DNA from: Castellaniella sp044508625 | Lineage (GTDB): Bacteria > Pseudomonadota > Gammaproteobacteria > Burkholderiales > Burkholderiaceae_B | Direction of reading: 5' to 3' | DNA: 64,000 nucleotides | NCBI GenBank assembly: GCA_044508625.1 | Contig: JBIQHJ010000005.1 | Location: 62,001 to 126,000 of the forward strand | In this document: positions 17,798 through 25,686 of the stretch, piece after piece | How positions within the stretch are numbered: position 1 is the first letter of the stretch | How the letters are laid out: every line of letters begins with the position of its first letter | The notes under the pieces: generated by a model | What the model was told of the DNA's origin: nothing | The model's input: only the letters and a program-made list of their open reading frames with translations | The model's database searches: none | Program-made: the position numbers and the translations under genes

Positions 17798-19318
17798 ATG
17801 GCATATGACGAAAAGACCGGCAAGGCCGAGTACACCAACGGCGCGGCGCAGGCATGGATCGGGGGCGGCGAAACCAAGGTGGTGGGCCAGTCATCGGCGA
17901 CCTTCACCTATGGCGCCAAGACCGACGTGTCCATCAGCATGAGCTCCTCGGTGTCGGCCGGCGTGAAAACCGCCCTGACCCTCGGCGCCAGCATGGAAGT
18001 CGCGGTAAACCTCGCCTTCAGCATCAAGAAGGACCTTTCCCTGAGCGTGGCCCAGAACCACAACAGCTTTTACATCGACAGCGCGGTCATCGGTGTCGGC
18101 GAGGCCGACCCGCTGGCCGCCGGCAAGCTCAAGACACTGAAGATCGCCACCTGGATCCTCGTCGGCGCGCAATCCGCCGTGGCGCTATCGTTTGCGATCA
18201 TCGCCATCGAGAAGCTCGCCCACAAGCAAGGGCTCGACAAGGACGAGGATCTCAGCAAACAACAGGCCGCCGTCGATAAAAAAGTCAAGGAAGGGAAACC
18301 GGTCGACCAGTCCGAACTGTCCGACGATTATGGCTCCACCTATCACAAAAAACCCGAAACGGCGGGCGAAAAGACCTTGCATTTCTACCGGACATTTCCA
18401 CTCGGATACATCGCCTCGTGCCTGACCATCCTGACCAGCCTGTCCGCGTTCGCCACGCTGCTGGCCGTCCGATTCAAAAAATCGACCGCGCAGGCGAGCC
18501 CCAATGCCTTGCTCTCACTGGACAGGCAATCCTGCGCATTCCTGGGCGTCAAGCCCTTTGGCGGCAGCTCCACCGCCGGCGCGAAGTTCAACGCGAACGG
18601 CATCGAGCTCAGCACCTCCACACGAGACCTGAGCTTCAGAAAAGCCCGGGGCAACCCAAGCGTACTCGGATTCCACCACAAGCCGGGCTATAAAACCGTC
18701 CCGGGCGCCCGACTGAAGCTTGCGGCCGACGGCAATATCAACACCTGGGGGAAAAACCTGTCATTCCAAGCTTCCGGCCCCGCCACATACCGGGCCCAAT
18801 CGCATTCCCTCACCGCTCTCAAGGGTACGAAGAAAGGAAGTCTACTGTCGATCAATGGGGATGGTGCGATATTGAAGGCGAATGATGACGCCTTCGTTTC
18901 CGTGAAGGGTTCGAGCAAATTCCATGCCAAGGGCGGCAGGACCTCTTTCGCAAAGCTGGATGGCAACCGGGCCATTCTCAGCTCCGGCGGCAACCAGGTC
19001 GAGCTCACCGCCACAAAGGCCACGCTCTCCTTCGGCAACAACAAGGTCGAGGTGAGCGCCTCCGGAGTCAAGATCGGCGGTGCGCTCGAAATCCTCTCGC
19101 CCAGCGGTACGATCACATCCTCGGCCCTTTCCGACGTCATCGCCGACGTTCAAAAATGGAATGCCGAGGCGCTGAAAGACGAGCAAAGTCTCGCGGTGGA
19201 GGACGTCAAGCAGAACGCGAGCGATGACGCCCTGGACATCACGAACGAAACCATGGTGCAGGTCCGCAGCTCGGTGAGCGACGCCAGCACCGACGCGAAC
19301 GGAAAGACCTCGTCCTAG
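17798..19318 (+). CDS. VgrG-adjacent beta-rich protein with a hydrophobic hairpin (candidate spike extension or effector)
   Basis: I do not recognise a named family. It has 506 aa. Residues 1-105 are short Ser/Thr/Val-rich strands like VgrG needle sequence. Two strongly hydrophobic segments lie at about 114-138 (ATWILVGAQSAVALSFAII) and 200-225 (GYIASCLTILTSLSAFATLL), separated by a charged Lys/Asp/Glu loop. Residues about 240-460 return to alternating beta-strand repeats, such as GGNQVELTATKATLSFGNNK, followed by an acidic polar tail. It has its own GGGAG ribosome site 5 bases before ATG. Codon use in the second half is visibly less GC-rich than in neighbours, suggesting separate ancestry. 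Likely roles are a detached VgrG needle or a membrane-active T6SS cargo; neither is proven. Confidence 0.8.
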   Translation: MAYDEKTGKAEYTNGAAQAWIGGGETKVVGQSSATFTYGAKTDVSISMSSSVSAGVKTALTLGASMEVAVNLAFSIKKDLSLSVAQNHNSFYIDSAVIGVGEADPLAAGKLKTLKIATWILVGAQSAVALSFAIIAIEKLAHKQGLDKDEDLSKQQAAVDKKVKEGKPVDQSELSDDYGSTYHKKPETAGEKTLHFYRTFPLGYIASCLTILTSLSAFATLLAVRFKKSTAQASPNALLSLDRQSCAFLGVKPFGGSSTAGAKFNANGIELSTSTRDLSFRKARGNPSVLGFHHKPGYKTVPGARLKLAADGNINTWGKNLSFQASGPATYRAQSHSLTALKGTKKGSLLSINGDGAILKANDDAFVSVKGSSKFHAKGGRTSFAKLDGNRAILSSGGNQVELTATKATLSFGNNKVEVSASGVKIGGALEILSPSGTITSSALSDVIADVQKWNAEALKDEQSLAVEDVKQNASDDALDITNETMVQVRSSVSDASTDANGKTSS

Positions 19319-19332
19319 CAGGATACCCCAGC

Positions 19333-21768
19333 GTGAAACAGGTTTTTCCATCCCTGAGAATCCTCAAGCCCGAGCACGTGGAGCTCATCCGCCACGTCTT
19401 CAGCCCCTCCCCCGGGCAAAACCTGCTGGCATTCGGCGCCATCGTGCCGTTCCCGCTGTCGGCGCCGGGCCACCCACCCGAGGCCGCCGACCCCTCCCCC
19501 CTCTGGGACAAGATCAAGCAGGCCCTCGGCCCTCACGCCACGCTCGACGAAGGCTGGCCCAAGCATCGCGGCGAGCTGCTGCTGGCGGGCGACTGCCATC
19601 CCCCCGCCGGCCACGGCGACCAGCCGGTATCCGTCAGCGTCCAGGCCGGCGCGCTGCACAAGCAGCTCGCGGTGTTCGGCGAGCGGCGCTATGGCGCGGG
19701 CGGCCGCATCTCGTCTCCGCGGCCCTTCGATCGCATGCCCCTGACCCTGGAGAACGCCTTCGGCGGCGAGGGACATGCCGCCAACCCCAAGGGCAAGGGC
19801 GCCGACACCGCCCTCGATGCCGAGCTGCCCAACATCGAGCTGCCCCGCCAGTTGATCGTCTCGCCCTCGGACCGTCCCGAGCCCGCCGGCTTCGGCCCGC
19901 TGCCGCACGACATGCCGCAACGCGCCCGCCACCTGGGCGGCATCGGGCCCGAGTGGCTCGAGACGCGCTGGCCCCACCTGCCCCTGGACACCGATCCGCG
20001 CTTCTTCCAGGCGGCCCCGGCGGACCAGCAGCTCGAGGCGTTCTGGCTGGGCGGCGAACCCATCACCGTGCGCAACATGCACCCTCGGCACCCCGACCTG
20101 CATGGCAGGGTGCCCGCGCTGCGGCCGAGATTCTTCATCCACCAGGACAAGCCCGGCGGCGAGTCGGCCTTCCTCGAACTGAACGTGCACGCCGACACGC
20201 TCTGGCTGCTGCCCGGGCTTTGCATGGGCCTGCTCATCTACCGCGCGGCCACCCTCATCCAGTCGCCCGTGGCCGAGGACGTCAACTGCCTCATGATCGA
20301 ATTCGAGGCGCCGGAAGCGCCGGAGCTGCCCATCGAGCATTACACCGAGCGCCTGCTGCGGACCGTGGCGCCCGAGGCTTTCGAGGGCATCCCGGATCTC
20401 GCGGAACTCCAGCAAGCCAACGCGCACCTGTCCAGCGGCGAACTGCTGGACAGGCTGCGCGAGCAAAAAGTCCTGTTCAAGCAGGCGCTCGAAGCCCAGG
20501 GCATCGACGAGTCGGCCATGCTGCAGCAGCTCCTGGATGATCCTCATAGCCGGCGCTTCGCGCAGATGATCGCCCAGCGGGGGGGCAGCCTGCTGGGCTT
20601 CCTGAACGAGATCGAAGGCCTGCTGGCGACCATCGAATCGGGCGACGCGGACCCGCCCGCACGCCAGGCGCCGGACCTCGACCTTGCGCGCCCCGCGCCC
20701 GCCCAGACCGCGCCGCGCGCGCCGGACGCGCCCATCGCACCGGCGCACGACGGCGCCCTGCGCGACGACGCGCTGGCGCTGCACAGCCGCGAGAGCGCCC
20801 TGAACCGATTGCAGCGCGGCCTGTCCTGCGCCGGGCTGGACCTGAGCCAGGCCAATCTCGCGGGCATGGACCTGGCGGGCGCCGATTTTTCCGGCGCCAT
20901 CCTCGCCGGCGCCAAGCTGAGCGGCGCCAGCCTGCAGGGCGCCAGGCTGCAGGGCGCCCACCTGCAGGGCGCTCGGTTCGATGCGGCCAACATGGCGGGC
21001 TGCCTGCTCGCGCAGGCGACCCTGGGCGGGGCCAGTTTCATCGGCGCCAGCCTGCAAGGCGCGATCCTGGACGACAGCGACTGCACCGAGGCCAATTTTT
21101 CCGGAGCCGACCTGGCCGGCGCCAGCCTGCAGCGCACGCAGTTGAACCGCGCCTGGCTCAGCCGCGCCAAGGCGGCGCAGATCCGCGCCACAGGGGCGGA
21201 TTTCACCGATGCCAACCTCGAGGGCGCCGACTTCGAGCGCGCCGGCCTGGAGGAGGCCAATTTTTCCGGAGCCCGCCTGCGCCAGGCGTCATTCGATCAT
21301 GCCGCCTGCCGGTCGGCGAATTTCACCCAGGCCGATCTCACCAACGCCAGCCTGCTGCGCTGCGACCTGAGTTCCAGCCAGGCCACGCCGGGAACCCAAT
21401 GGCAGGGGGCGAACCTGACCCACGCCATCCTGAACGACGTCAGTTGGACGGGCGCCATGCTGGACGACGCCATCCTGCGCGGGGTCCAGGCGCGCCAGGC
21501 GGACCTGTCCGACGGCCGCCTGCGCAACGCCCAGATGGCCGAATCGGACCTGCGCGCCGCGATCTTCGACCGGGCCGACCTCGGCCACGCCGACCTGAGC
21601 CGCTCCAACCTGATGGAGGCCTCGTTCCTCCATGCCGACCTGAGCCACTGCTCGCTCGAGGACTGCAACCTGTACGCGGCCGGCTTCATGGACACCGTCC
21701 TCGAACACACGAGGCTGCGCGGCGCGAACCTCGCGGCCACCATCCTCGAAATACGCGCGGCGCATTGA
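19333..21768 (+). CDS. DUF2169 domain protein with C-terminal pentapeptide repeats
   Basis: DUF2169 proteins are found with PAAR-like tips and effectors in T6SS loci and are thought to act as loading adaptors. Here residues about 1-330 form the DUF2169 part (LENAFGGEG, PERLxxR-like LPLDTDPRFFQAAPADQQ, HPRHPDLHGRVPALRPRFF). A variable helical region with a Pro/Ala-rich stretch covers about 330-490, and a long right-handed pentapeptide solenoid covers about 495-805 (A-D/N-L/F-x-x units such as GADFSGAILAGAKLSGASL). The 811-aa protein begins with GTG 19333, 14 bases after the previous stop. It is followed by a second pentapeptide protein, DUF3540 and DUF4150, a recognisable cargo-delivery module. 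Confidence 0.9.
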   Translation: MKQVFPSLRILKPEHVELIRHVFSPSPGQNLLAFGAIVPFPLSAPGHPPEAADPSPLWDKIKQALGPHATLDEGWPKHRGELLLAGDCHPPAGHGDQPVSVSVQAGALHKQLAVFGERRYGAGGRISSPRPFDRMPLTLENAFGGEGHAANPKGKGADTALDAELPNIELPRQLIVSPSDRPEPAGFGPLPHDMPQRARHLGGIGPEWLETRWPHLPLDTDPRFFQAAPADQQLEAFWLGGEPITVRNMHPRHPDLHGRVPALRPRFFIHQDKPGGESAFLELNVHADTLWLLPGLCMGLLIYRAATLIQSPVAEDVNCLMIEFEAPEAPELPIEHYTERLLRTVAPEAFEGIPDLAELQQANAHLSSGELLDRLREQKVLFKQALEAQGIDESAMLQQLLDDPHSRRFAQMIAQRGGSLLGFLNEIEGLLATIESGDADPPARQAPDLDLARPAPAQTAPRAPDAPIAPAHDGALRDDALALHSRESALNRLQRGLSCAGLDLSQANLAGMDLAGADFSGAILAGAKLSGASLQGARLQGAHLQGARFDAANMAGCLLAQATLGGASFIGASLQGAILDDSDCTEANFSGADLAGASLQRTQLNRAWLSRAKAAQIRATGADFTDANLEGADFERAGLEEANFSGARLRQASFDHAACRSANFTQADLTNASLLRCDLSSSQATPGTQWQGANLTHAILNDVSWTGAMLDDAILRGVQARQADLSDGRLRNAQMAESDLRAAIFDRADLGHADLSRSNLMEASFLHADLSHCSLEDCNLYAAGFMDTVLEHTRLRGANLAATILEIRAAH

Positions 21769-21796
21769 GCCGACGAATCCACGGACCGAACCCGCC

Positions 21797-22876
21797 ATGC
21801 CCGAGACGACCATTCCGCCCAGCCAGACCCCCCAGGACGCCCATTCCCGGATCGTCGACGGCGTCCTCGAAAACGCCGACCTGTCGGGGGCCCTGCTGGA
21901 GCACACGGATTTCTCGACCATCCGTTTCCGCCAGGTCAACTTCCGCAACGCGGATCTGCGGGAGGTGAACTTCGCCGAGGCGGATTTCCAGGAATGCGAT
22001 TTCACCGGCGCCCTCCTCGCCCAGGCCAGTTTCCCGGGCGCCTCGCTGGCGGACTGCCGGCTCGACAAGGTCCAACTGGAGGGCGCCCTGTTGTCGACCG
22101 CCACCTTGACGCGGGTCGAGATGAATGACGCCAGCGTCGAACGGGCCGATCTGTCGGCCGCCATGTTCGACCAGTGCCGCCTGAACCAGGTCAGCTTCAG
22201 GGACAGCGACCTGTCTCTGGCGAAGTTCAACCGCTGCGAGCTCGCGGCGGTGGATTTCTCGGGTGCCGGCATGGCCCGATTCATGGCGCTGGAAACCGAC
22301 CTCGGCGCGGTCTCCTTCCAGGGCAATGTGCTCGAGCAGGCCATGCTGATGAACACCAGGCTCGCGGGCCAGCGTTTCCCCGACTGCGACCTGACCCTGG
22401 CCCTGTTCATCGAGGCCGACCTGCGGAACGCCGATTTCTCGAACATGGTCCTGTCACAGACCCAATTCTCGAAATCCAAGCTGATTGGCGCGAGCTTCAG
22501 GGGTGTCAAGGCCGACAATGTCAGCCTCGCCATCGCCGACATGAGCAATGCGGACCTGTCCGACGCCTTGTTCGACCAATGCGATCTTTCCCATGCCATC
22601 CTCGACGGCGCCCGCTGCACCCACACGGCGATCAGCACCAGCCCCATGGTGGGCCTGCAGGCGCGCAGCAGCGTCTGGGATGGCGCCTCGCTCAAGCTCT
22701 GCGACCTGTCCCACGCGGCGCTCGACGGCGCCAGCTTTCGCAACGGCTCGATCTCCATCTGCAACCTGCACGGACTGTCCGAGGAAAAGACGGTGTGGGA
22801 CGGCACCACATTCAACGAAGCCCTGCGCACCGATGCCTTGCGCAAGGCAGCCGAGGACTGGGAAGCGCCTCGATAA
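21797..22876 (+). CDS. Pentapeptide-repeat protein of the T6SS cargo module
   Basis: This 359-aa protein is built almost entirely of pentapeptide repeats from about residue 20 to 340 (for example DGVLENADLSGALLEHTDFSTIRFRQ), predicting a rigid four-sided beta-solenoid. No catalytic motif, signal peptide or membrane segment is seen. It follows the DUF2169-pentapeptide gene after 28 bp. Pairing of a DUF2169-pentapeptide fusion with a free pentapeptide protein beside DUF3540 and PAAR-like genes recurs in T6SS cargo clusters. A scaffold or chaperone function in loading the tip is inferred. Confidence 0.88.
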   Translation: MPETTIPPSQTPQDAHSRIVDGVLENADLSGALLEHTDFSTIRFRQVNFRNADLREVNFAEADFQECDFTGALLAQASFPGASLADCRLDKVQLEGALLSTATLTRVEMNDASVERADLSAAMFDQCRLNQVSFRDSDLSLAKFNRCELAAVDFSGAGMARFMALETDLGAVSFQGNVLEQAMLMNTRLAGQRFPDCDLTLALFIEADLRNADFSNMVLSQTQFSKSKLIGASFRGVKADNVSLAIADMSNADLSDALFDQCDLSHAILDGARCTHTAISTSPMVGLQARSSVWDGASLKLCDLSHAALDGASFRNGSISICNLHGLSEEKTVWDGTTFNEALRTDALRKAAEDWEAPR

Positions 22877-22891
22877 CCGCCGGAGTCCGAC

Positions 22892-23548
22892 ATGGCCACC
22901 AACGTCCATCCCCTGAAAAAAGACCTGCCCGGCACCGAGCCGCGCCTGGTCCATGCGCGCGTGACCCGGGCGCTGGAGGGCCTGTTCCAGGTCGAGCACC
23001 CCCACTGCGGCCCCGCACGGCGGGCCTTCAGTTGCCTGGTGGAACCCCAGGCGGGCGATCTCGTGCTGCTGTCGATCGATACCGACGGAAGCAGCCACGT
23101 GCTGGCGATCCTGCAGCGGCCGGGGGCGCAGGACGCCGAACTGGCGCTGCCCGGGGGCGGCACCATCCAGGCACGGGACGGCGAGGTCCGGCTGCGCGCC
23201 GACGCCCTGCGGCTGGAGAGCCGCGAACGCCTCGCACTGCATACGGGCCACCTCGAACTCGCCGCCCTCAGCGCCAACACCACCGTCAGGCACTGGCAGG
23301 GCTGGTTCGACACCCTGGAGGCGCGCGCCGTCCGCATCGAATGCGCGGCCAAGACCCTGTCGTCCAAGGTGGGGCGGCTGCTGTCGCGCACGCTCGAAAG
23401 CTTCCGTTCCGTCGAGGGCCTGGACGAGACGCGCGCGGGACGCAGCCGCACCACCGTGCGCGACGGCCATCAGCTCAGGGCCGGCCACATCACGGCGCGG
23501 GCCGAGGGCTTCGTCAAGATCGACGGCCAGAAGATCGACCTGGGCTGA
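22892..23548 (+). CDS. DUF3540 domain protein
   Basis: A 218-aa protein that I assign to DUF3540, a family found in T6SS cargo clusters beside DUF2169 and DUF4150. The body has an OB-like start (ARVTRALEGLFQVEHPHCGPARRAFSCLVEP..GDLVLLS) resembling the VgrG gp5 OB-fold, followed by a short beta-helical stretch (GGGTIQARDGEVRLRADALRLESRE). It may therefore form a small spike-like or adaptor structure that meets the PAAR-like tip. It starts 15 bases after the pentapeptide gene, and its last codons belong to a triplicated 40-bp repeat that reaches into the next gene. Confidence 0.82.
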   Translation: MATNVHPLKKDLPGTEPRLVHARVTRALEGLFQVEHPHCGPARRAFSCLVEPQAGDLVLLSIDTDGSSHVLAILQRPGAQDAELALPGGGTIQARDGEVRLRADALRLESRERLALHTGHLELAALSANTTVRHWQGWFDTLEARAVRIECAAKTLSSKVGRLLSRTLESFRSVEGLDETRAGRSRTTVRDGHQLRAGHITARAEGFVKIDGQKIDLG

Positions 23549-23656
23549 GGACGCCATGCCATACGTCGCCACCATCGACCTGGGCTGAGGACGCCATGCC
23601 ATACGTCGCCACCATCAAGCTGGGCTGAGGATGCCATGCCATACGTCGCCACCATC
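23537..23656 (+). repeat. Three tandem 40-bp copies across the DUF3540 stop and the PAAR-like start
   Basis: The unit occupies 23537-23576, 23577-23616 and 23617-23656. The first two copies are identical; the third differs at three bases. Each unit holds a TGA stop, a GAGG ribosome site and an ATG followed by codons for PYVATI. The first two starts (23556 and 23596) therefore make ten-residue peptides, MPYVATIDLG and MPYVATIKLG, that stop in the next unit. Only the third (23636) runs on into the PAAR-like gene. Confidence 0.95.
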
Positions 23657-24031
23657 AAATCCGGCCAGGCCGTCTGCATCCCCGACGTCTGCAAGACCCC
23701 GTCGCCGGGCGGCCCCATCCCGATCCCCTATCCCAACAAGGCGATGACGACCCTGGCCAATCCGCCCGCCACCAAGGTCCTGGTCGACGGGTCGCCGGCC
23801 GTCGTCAAGTCCTCCAAGCTGCCCCTGAGCGACGGGGACACCGGCGGCACCGCCGGCGGCGGCGTGGTCTCGGGTTCCATCATGGGCGAATGCCAGTTCA
23901 TCGCCGCCAGCTTCAAGGTCAAGTTCCAGGGCAAGCCCGTGGTGCGCCTGGGCGACGGCGCCAAATCGAACAAGGGCAACGCCTTCGGCGCGCTGATGAA
24001 ACCCAGCCAGGCCAAGGTCGATTGCGGTTGA
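23636..24031 (+). CDS. DUF4150 PAAR-like T6SS tip protein
   Basis: The 131-aa protein matches the DUF4150 (PAAR-like) family, which caps the VgrG spike. Features are CIPDVCKTPSPGGPIPIPYPN, the Ala/Ser-rich middle with SKLPLSDGDTGGTAGGGVVSG, and KVKFQGKPVVRLGDGAKSNKGN. It consists of the tip domain only, with no C-terminal toxin extension. The start at ATG 23636 has a GAGG site five bases upstream, and two decoy copies of this start lie just before it. Whatever toxin is delivered must be encoded elsewhere or be one of the unrecognised neighbours. Confidence 0.92.
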   Translation: MPYVATIKSGQAVCIPDVCKTPSPGGPIPIPYPNKAMTTLANPPATKVLVDGSPAVVKSSKLPLSDGDTGGTAGGGVVSGSIMGECQFIAASFKVKFQGKPVVRLGDGAKSNKGNAFGALMKPSQAKVDCG

Positions 24032-24068
24032 GACCCGATACCGCGCGCCGCGGCGTCCAATCGGCCGC

Positions 24069-24881
24069 CTAGGGCCGCGGCCGGAATTCGTTGAGCGGCC
24101 GGCCCGCGGCGTCCAGCGCGATCCGGTCGCCCGGATAGTGCCGGACCAGGGCGCTGCGGCGTTCCCCCTGGTACTCGTACGTCACGCGAAAGGGCGACTC
24201 GGTGTATTGCACCTTGATCCTGGGCAGGCAGGTGGTCTCGACGTAGAACTGCTGCGCGGGCAGGAATTGCCCGGGCTGCGTGGGCTCGAGCAGGGCCTTC
24301 GGCGGACTGTCCGGAAACAGCAGCTCGAACAGCCCGTCGCCCAGGATCCCGCCGATCAGCGAGATCGCCGCGACCAGTGGCAGTTTTCCGGGCCAGTACG
24401 AATAGGCCAGCGTGCCCAGGCCGTAGGCGCCCGCCACCATGCCGGGCCCGGCGATGGCGCCGACCGCCATCCCGCCGGCCACCGTGGGGTAGATCCATTT
24501 CTTGTGGTGCTCGCCGTAGTTGCGGGTGAACCTGTAGCCCACCAGTCCGCCGAGCACGCCGCCCAGGATGGGCTTCCAGTATTTGACGAACCAGGGCTGG
24601 CTCTCGTACTGCCGGCGGGCGCGCTCGCGGTCGCTGACGATCGTCTGCCAGCAGACGTCCTCTTTTTTTGTTTTAGCGATCGTTTCATGTGTGACCGACA
24701 GGACCGGCACGCTGCCGTCCGCGCCGATCGCCCGGGCACCGAAGGCGGACCCCGGCGCCGCCCCCGCGGCATCCGCCGCCCACCCCATGCCCAAAACTAG
24801 AAAGGACATCGAATAGATCACGCAAGCGCATGATTTCCCGAGGGCGCGGGGCGAAACTTCTGCGGATCGACGAAAAGTCAT
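24069..24881 (-). CDS. Uncharacterised exported membrane protein with glycine-zipper segments
   Basis: I do not recognise this 270-aa protein. The N-terminus (RRSAEVSPRALGKSCACVIYSMSFLVLGMGWAADAAG) looks like a signal peptide. An alternative start at the internal Met before SFLVLG is possible. Three small-residue-rich hydrophobic segments follow: GGVLGGLVGYRF, GGMAVGAIAGPGMVAGAYGLG and AAISLIGGILGDGLFELLF. The last 75 residues look like a soluble beta-rich periplasmic part. It is on the strand opposite the T6SS genes, convergent with the PAAR-like gene and divergent from tssJ, a position often held by accessory or immunity genes. An immunity role or a toxic role are both only inference. Confidence 0.65.
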   Translation of the reverse strand: MTFRRSAEVSPRALGKSCACVIYSMSFLVLGMGWAADAAGAAPGSAFGARAIGADGSVPVLSVTHETIAKTKKEDVCWQTIVSDRERARRQYESQPWFVKYWKPILGGVLGGLVGYRFTRNYGEHHKKWIYPTVAGGMAVGAIAGPGMVAGAYGLGTLAYSYWPGKLPLVAAISLIGGILGDGLFELLFPDSPPKALLEPTQPGQFLPAQQFYVETTCLPRIKVQYTESPFRVTYEYQGERRSALVRHYPGDRIALDAAGRPLNEFRPRP

Positions 24882-24885
24882 GGGC

Positions 24886-24891
24886 TATAAT
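24886..24891 (+). promoter_or_regulatory. Candidate -10 element upstream of tssJ
   Basis: A perfect TATAAT lies 79 bp before the tssJ start in the 88-bp gap between divergent genes. No good TTGACA-like hexamer sits 16-18 bases upstream, so this is a partial promoter match only. Confidence 0.35.
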
Positions 24892-24969
24892 CCCACGAGA
24901 CATCGGGATACATCTCGAATATTGAGGCAGTTTATTTTCATACCTACACCATTGCAAGCGCGCCTCTGA

Positions 24970-25677
24970 ATGCCTGACAAACGACATCGCTTGTTACTTG
25001 CCCTGGCCGGCGCGCTGTTCCTGGCCCAGGGGTGTTCGAGCGTGAATTCCGCGATGGGCGGCAATACCCAGAAGGAGGCCAAGGCCGAGGTGAGCTGGGA
25101 CTACGCCCCCAAGGCCATACAGATCGAGCTCGCCTCCGACGACAACCTGAACGCCTATTTCAACCAGCCCCACACGCTGGTCATGGGGGTGTTCCAGCTC
25201 GATGACGCCAAGGCCTTCATGAAACTGCTGGGAGACTCCGGCAAGCTCAAGACGATCCTCGCGACGGGCGACGCCGGGCAGGACGTCATCCAGCTCGACC
25301 GCTACGTCGTCAGCCCGGGCAAGCGCACCATCCTCGACATCGACCGTGTGCAGGACACCAAATTCGTCGGCATCGTCGCGGGATATTACGATTTCGATCC
25401 GGCGGCCTCGGCGCGGCTCTTTCGCATTCCCCTGAACATCCAGAGCAGCGGACTGGTCAGCACCACCTACAAGGCCGAGCCCGCGCACCTGGCGCTGCGC
25501 CTGCAGCTCGGGCGCACCCGCATCGCCAATGCGCAAAGCCTGACCTTCGATGCCGACAAGAAACCCAGCATCGAGTCGGTGCCGATCGAGGCCGGCCCGC
25601 TCGAGATCGAGCTGGACGACAAAACACTGTCCGACGCCGAGGCAGCCGGCGGCGCGGCCAGAAAGCTCAGGAAATAA
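24970..25677 (+). CDS. tssJ: T6SS outer-membrane lipoprotein TssJ
   Basis: Lipoprotein of the TssJLM membrane complex. The N-terminus MPDKRHRLLLALAGALFLAQGC is a lipoprotein signal with the modified cysteine at residue 22. The mature part has the TssJ beta-sandwich pattern (IQIELASDDNLNAYFNQ, LVMGVFQLDDAKAFMKLL). At 235 aa it is longer than the common 160-190, owing to a C-terminal extension after about residue 160. It starts the second T6SS gene block, tssJ-K-L-M, with 9 bp before tssK. Confidence 0.92.
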   Translation: MPDKRHRLLLALAGALFLAQGCSSVNSAMGGNTQKEAKAEVSWDYAPKAIQIELASDDNLNAYFNQPHTLVMGVFQLDDAKAFMKLLGDSGKLKTILATGDAGQDVIQLDRYVVSPGKRTILDIDRVQDTKFVGIVAGYYDFDPAASARLFRIPLNIQSSGLVSTTYKAEPAHLALRLQLGRTRIANAQSLTFDADKKPSIESVPIEAGPLEIELDDKTLSDAEAAGGAARKLRK

Positions 25678-25686
25678 GGACCACCC

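Noticed and set aside
18180..19318. Recent insertion element carrying the 506-aa gene
   Set aside because: Base composition is lower in GC, but no terminal inverted repeats, target duplications, transposase or integrase are visible around it.
23537..23656. CRISPR-like repeat array
   Set aside because: The three 40-bp copies are directly adjacent with no spacers, and each contains a stop and start codon of flanking genes.
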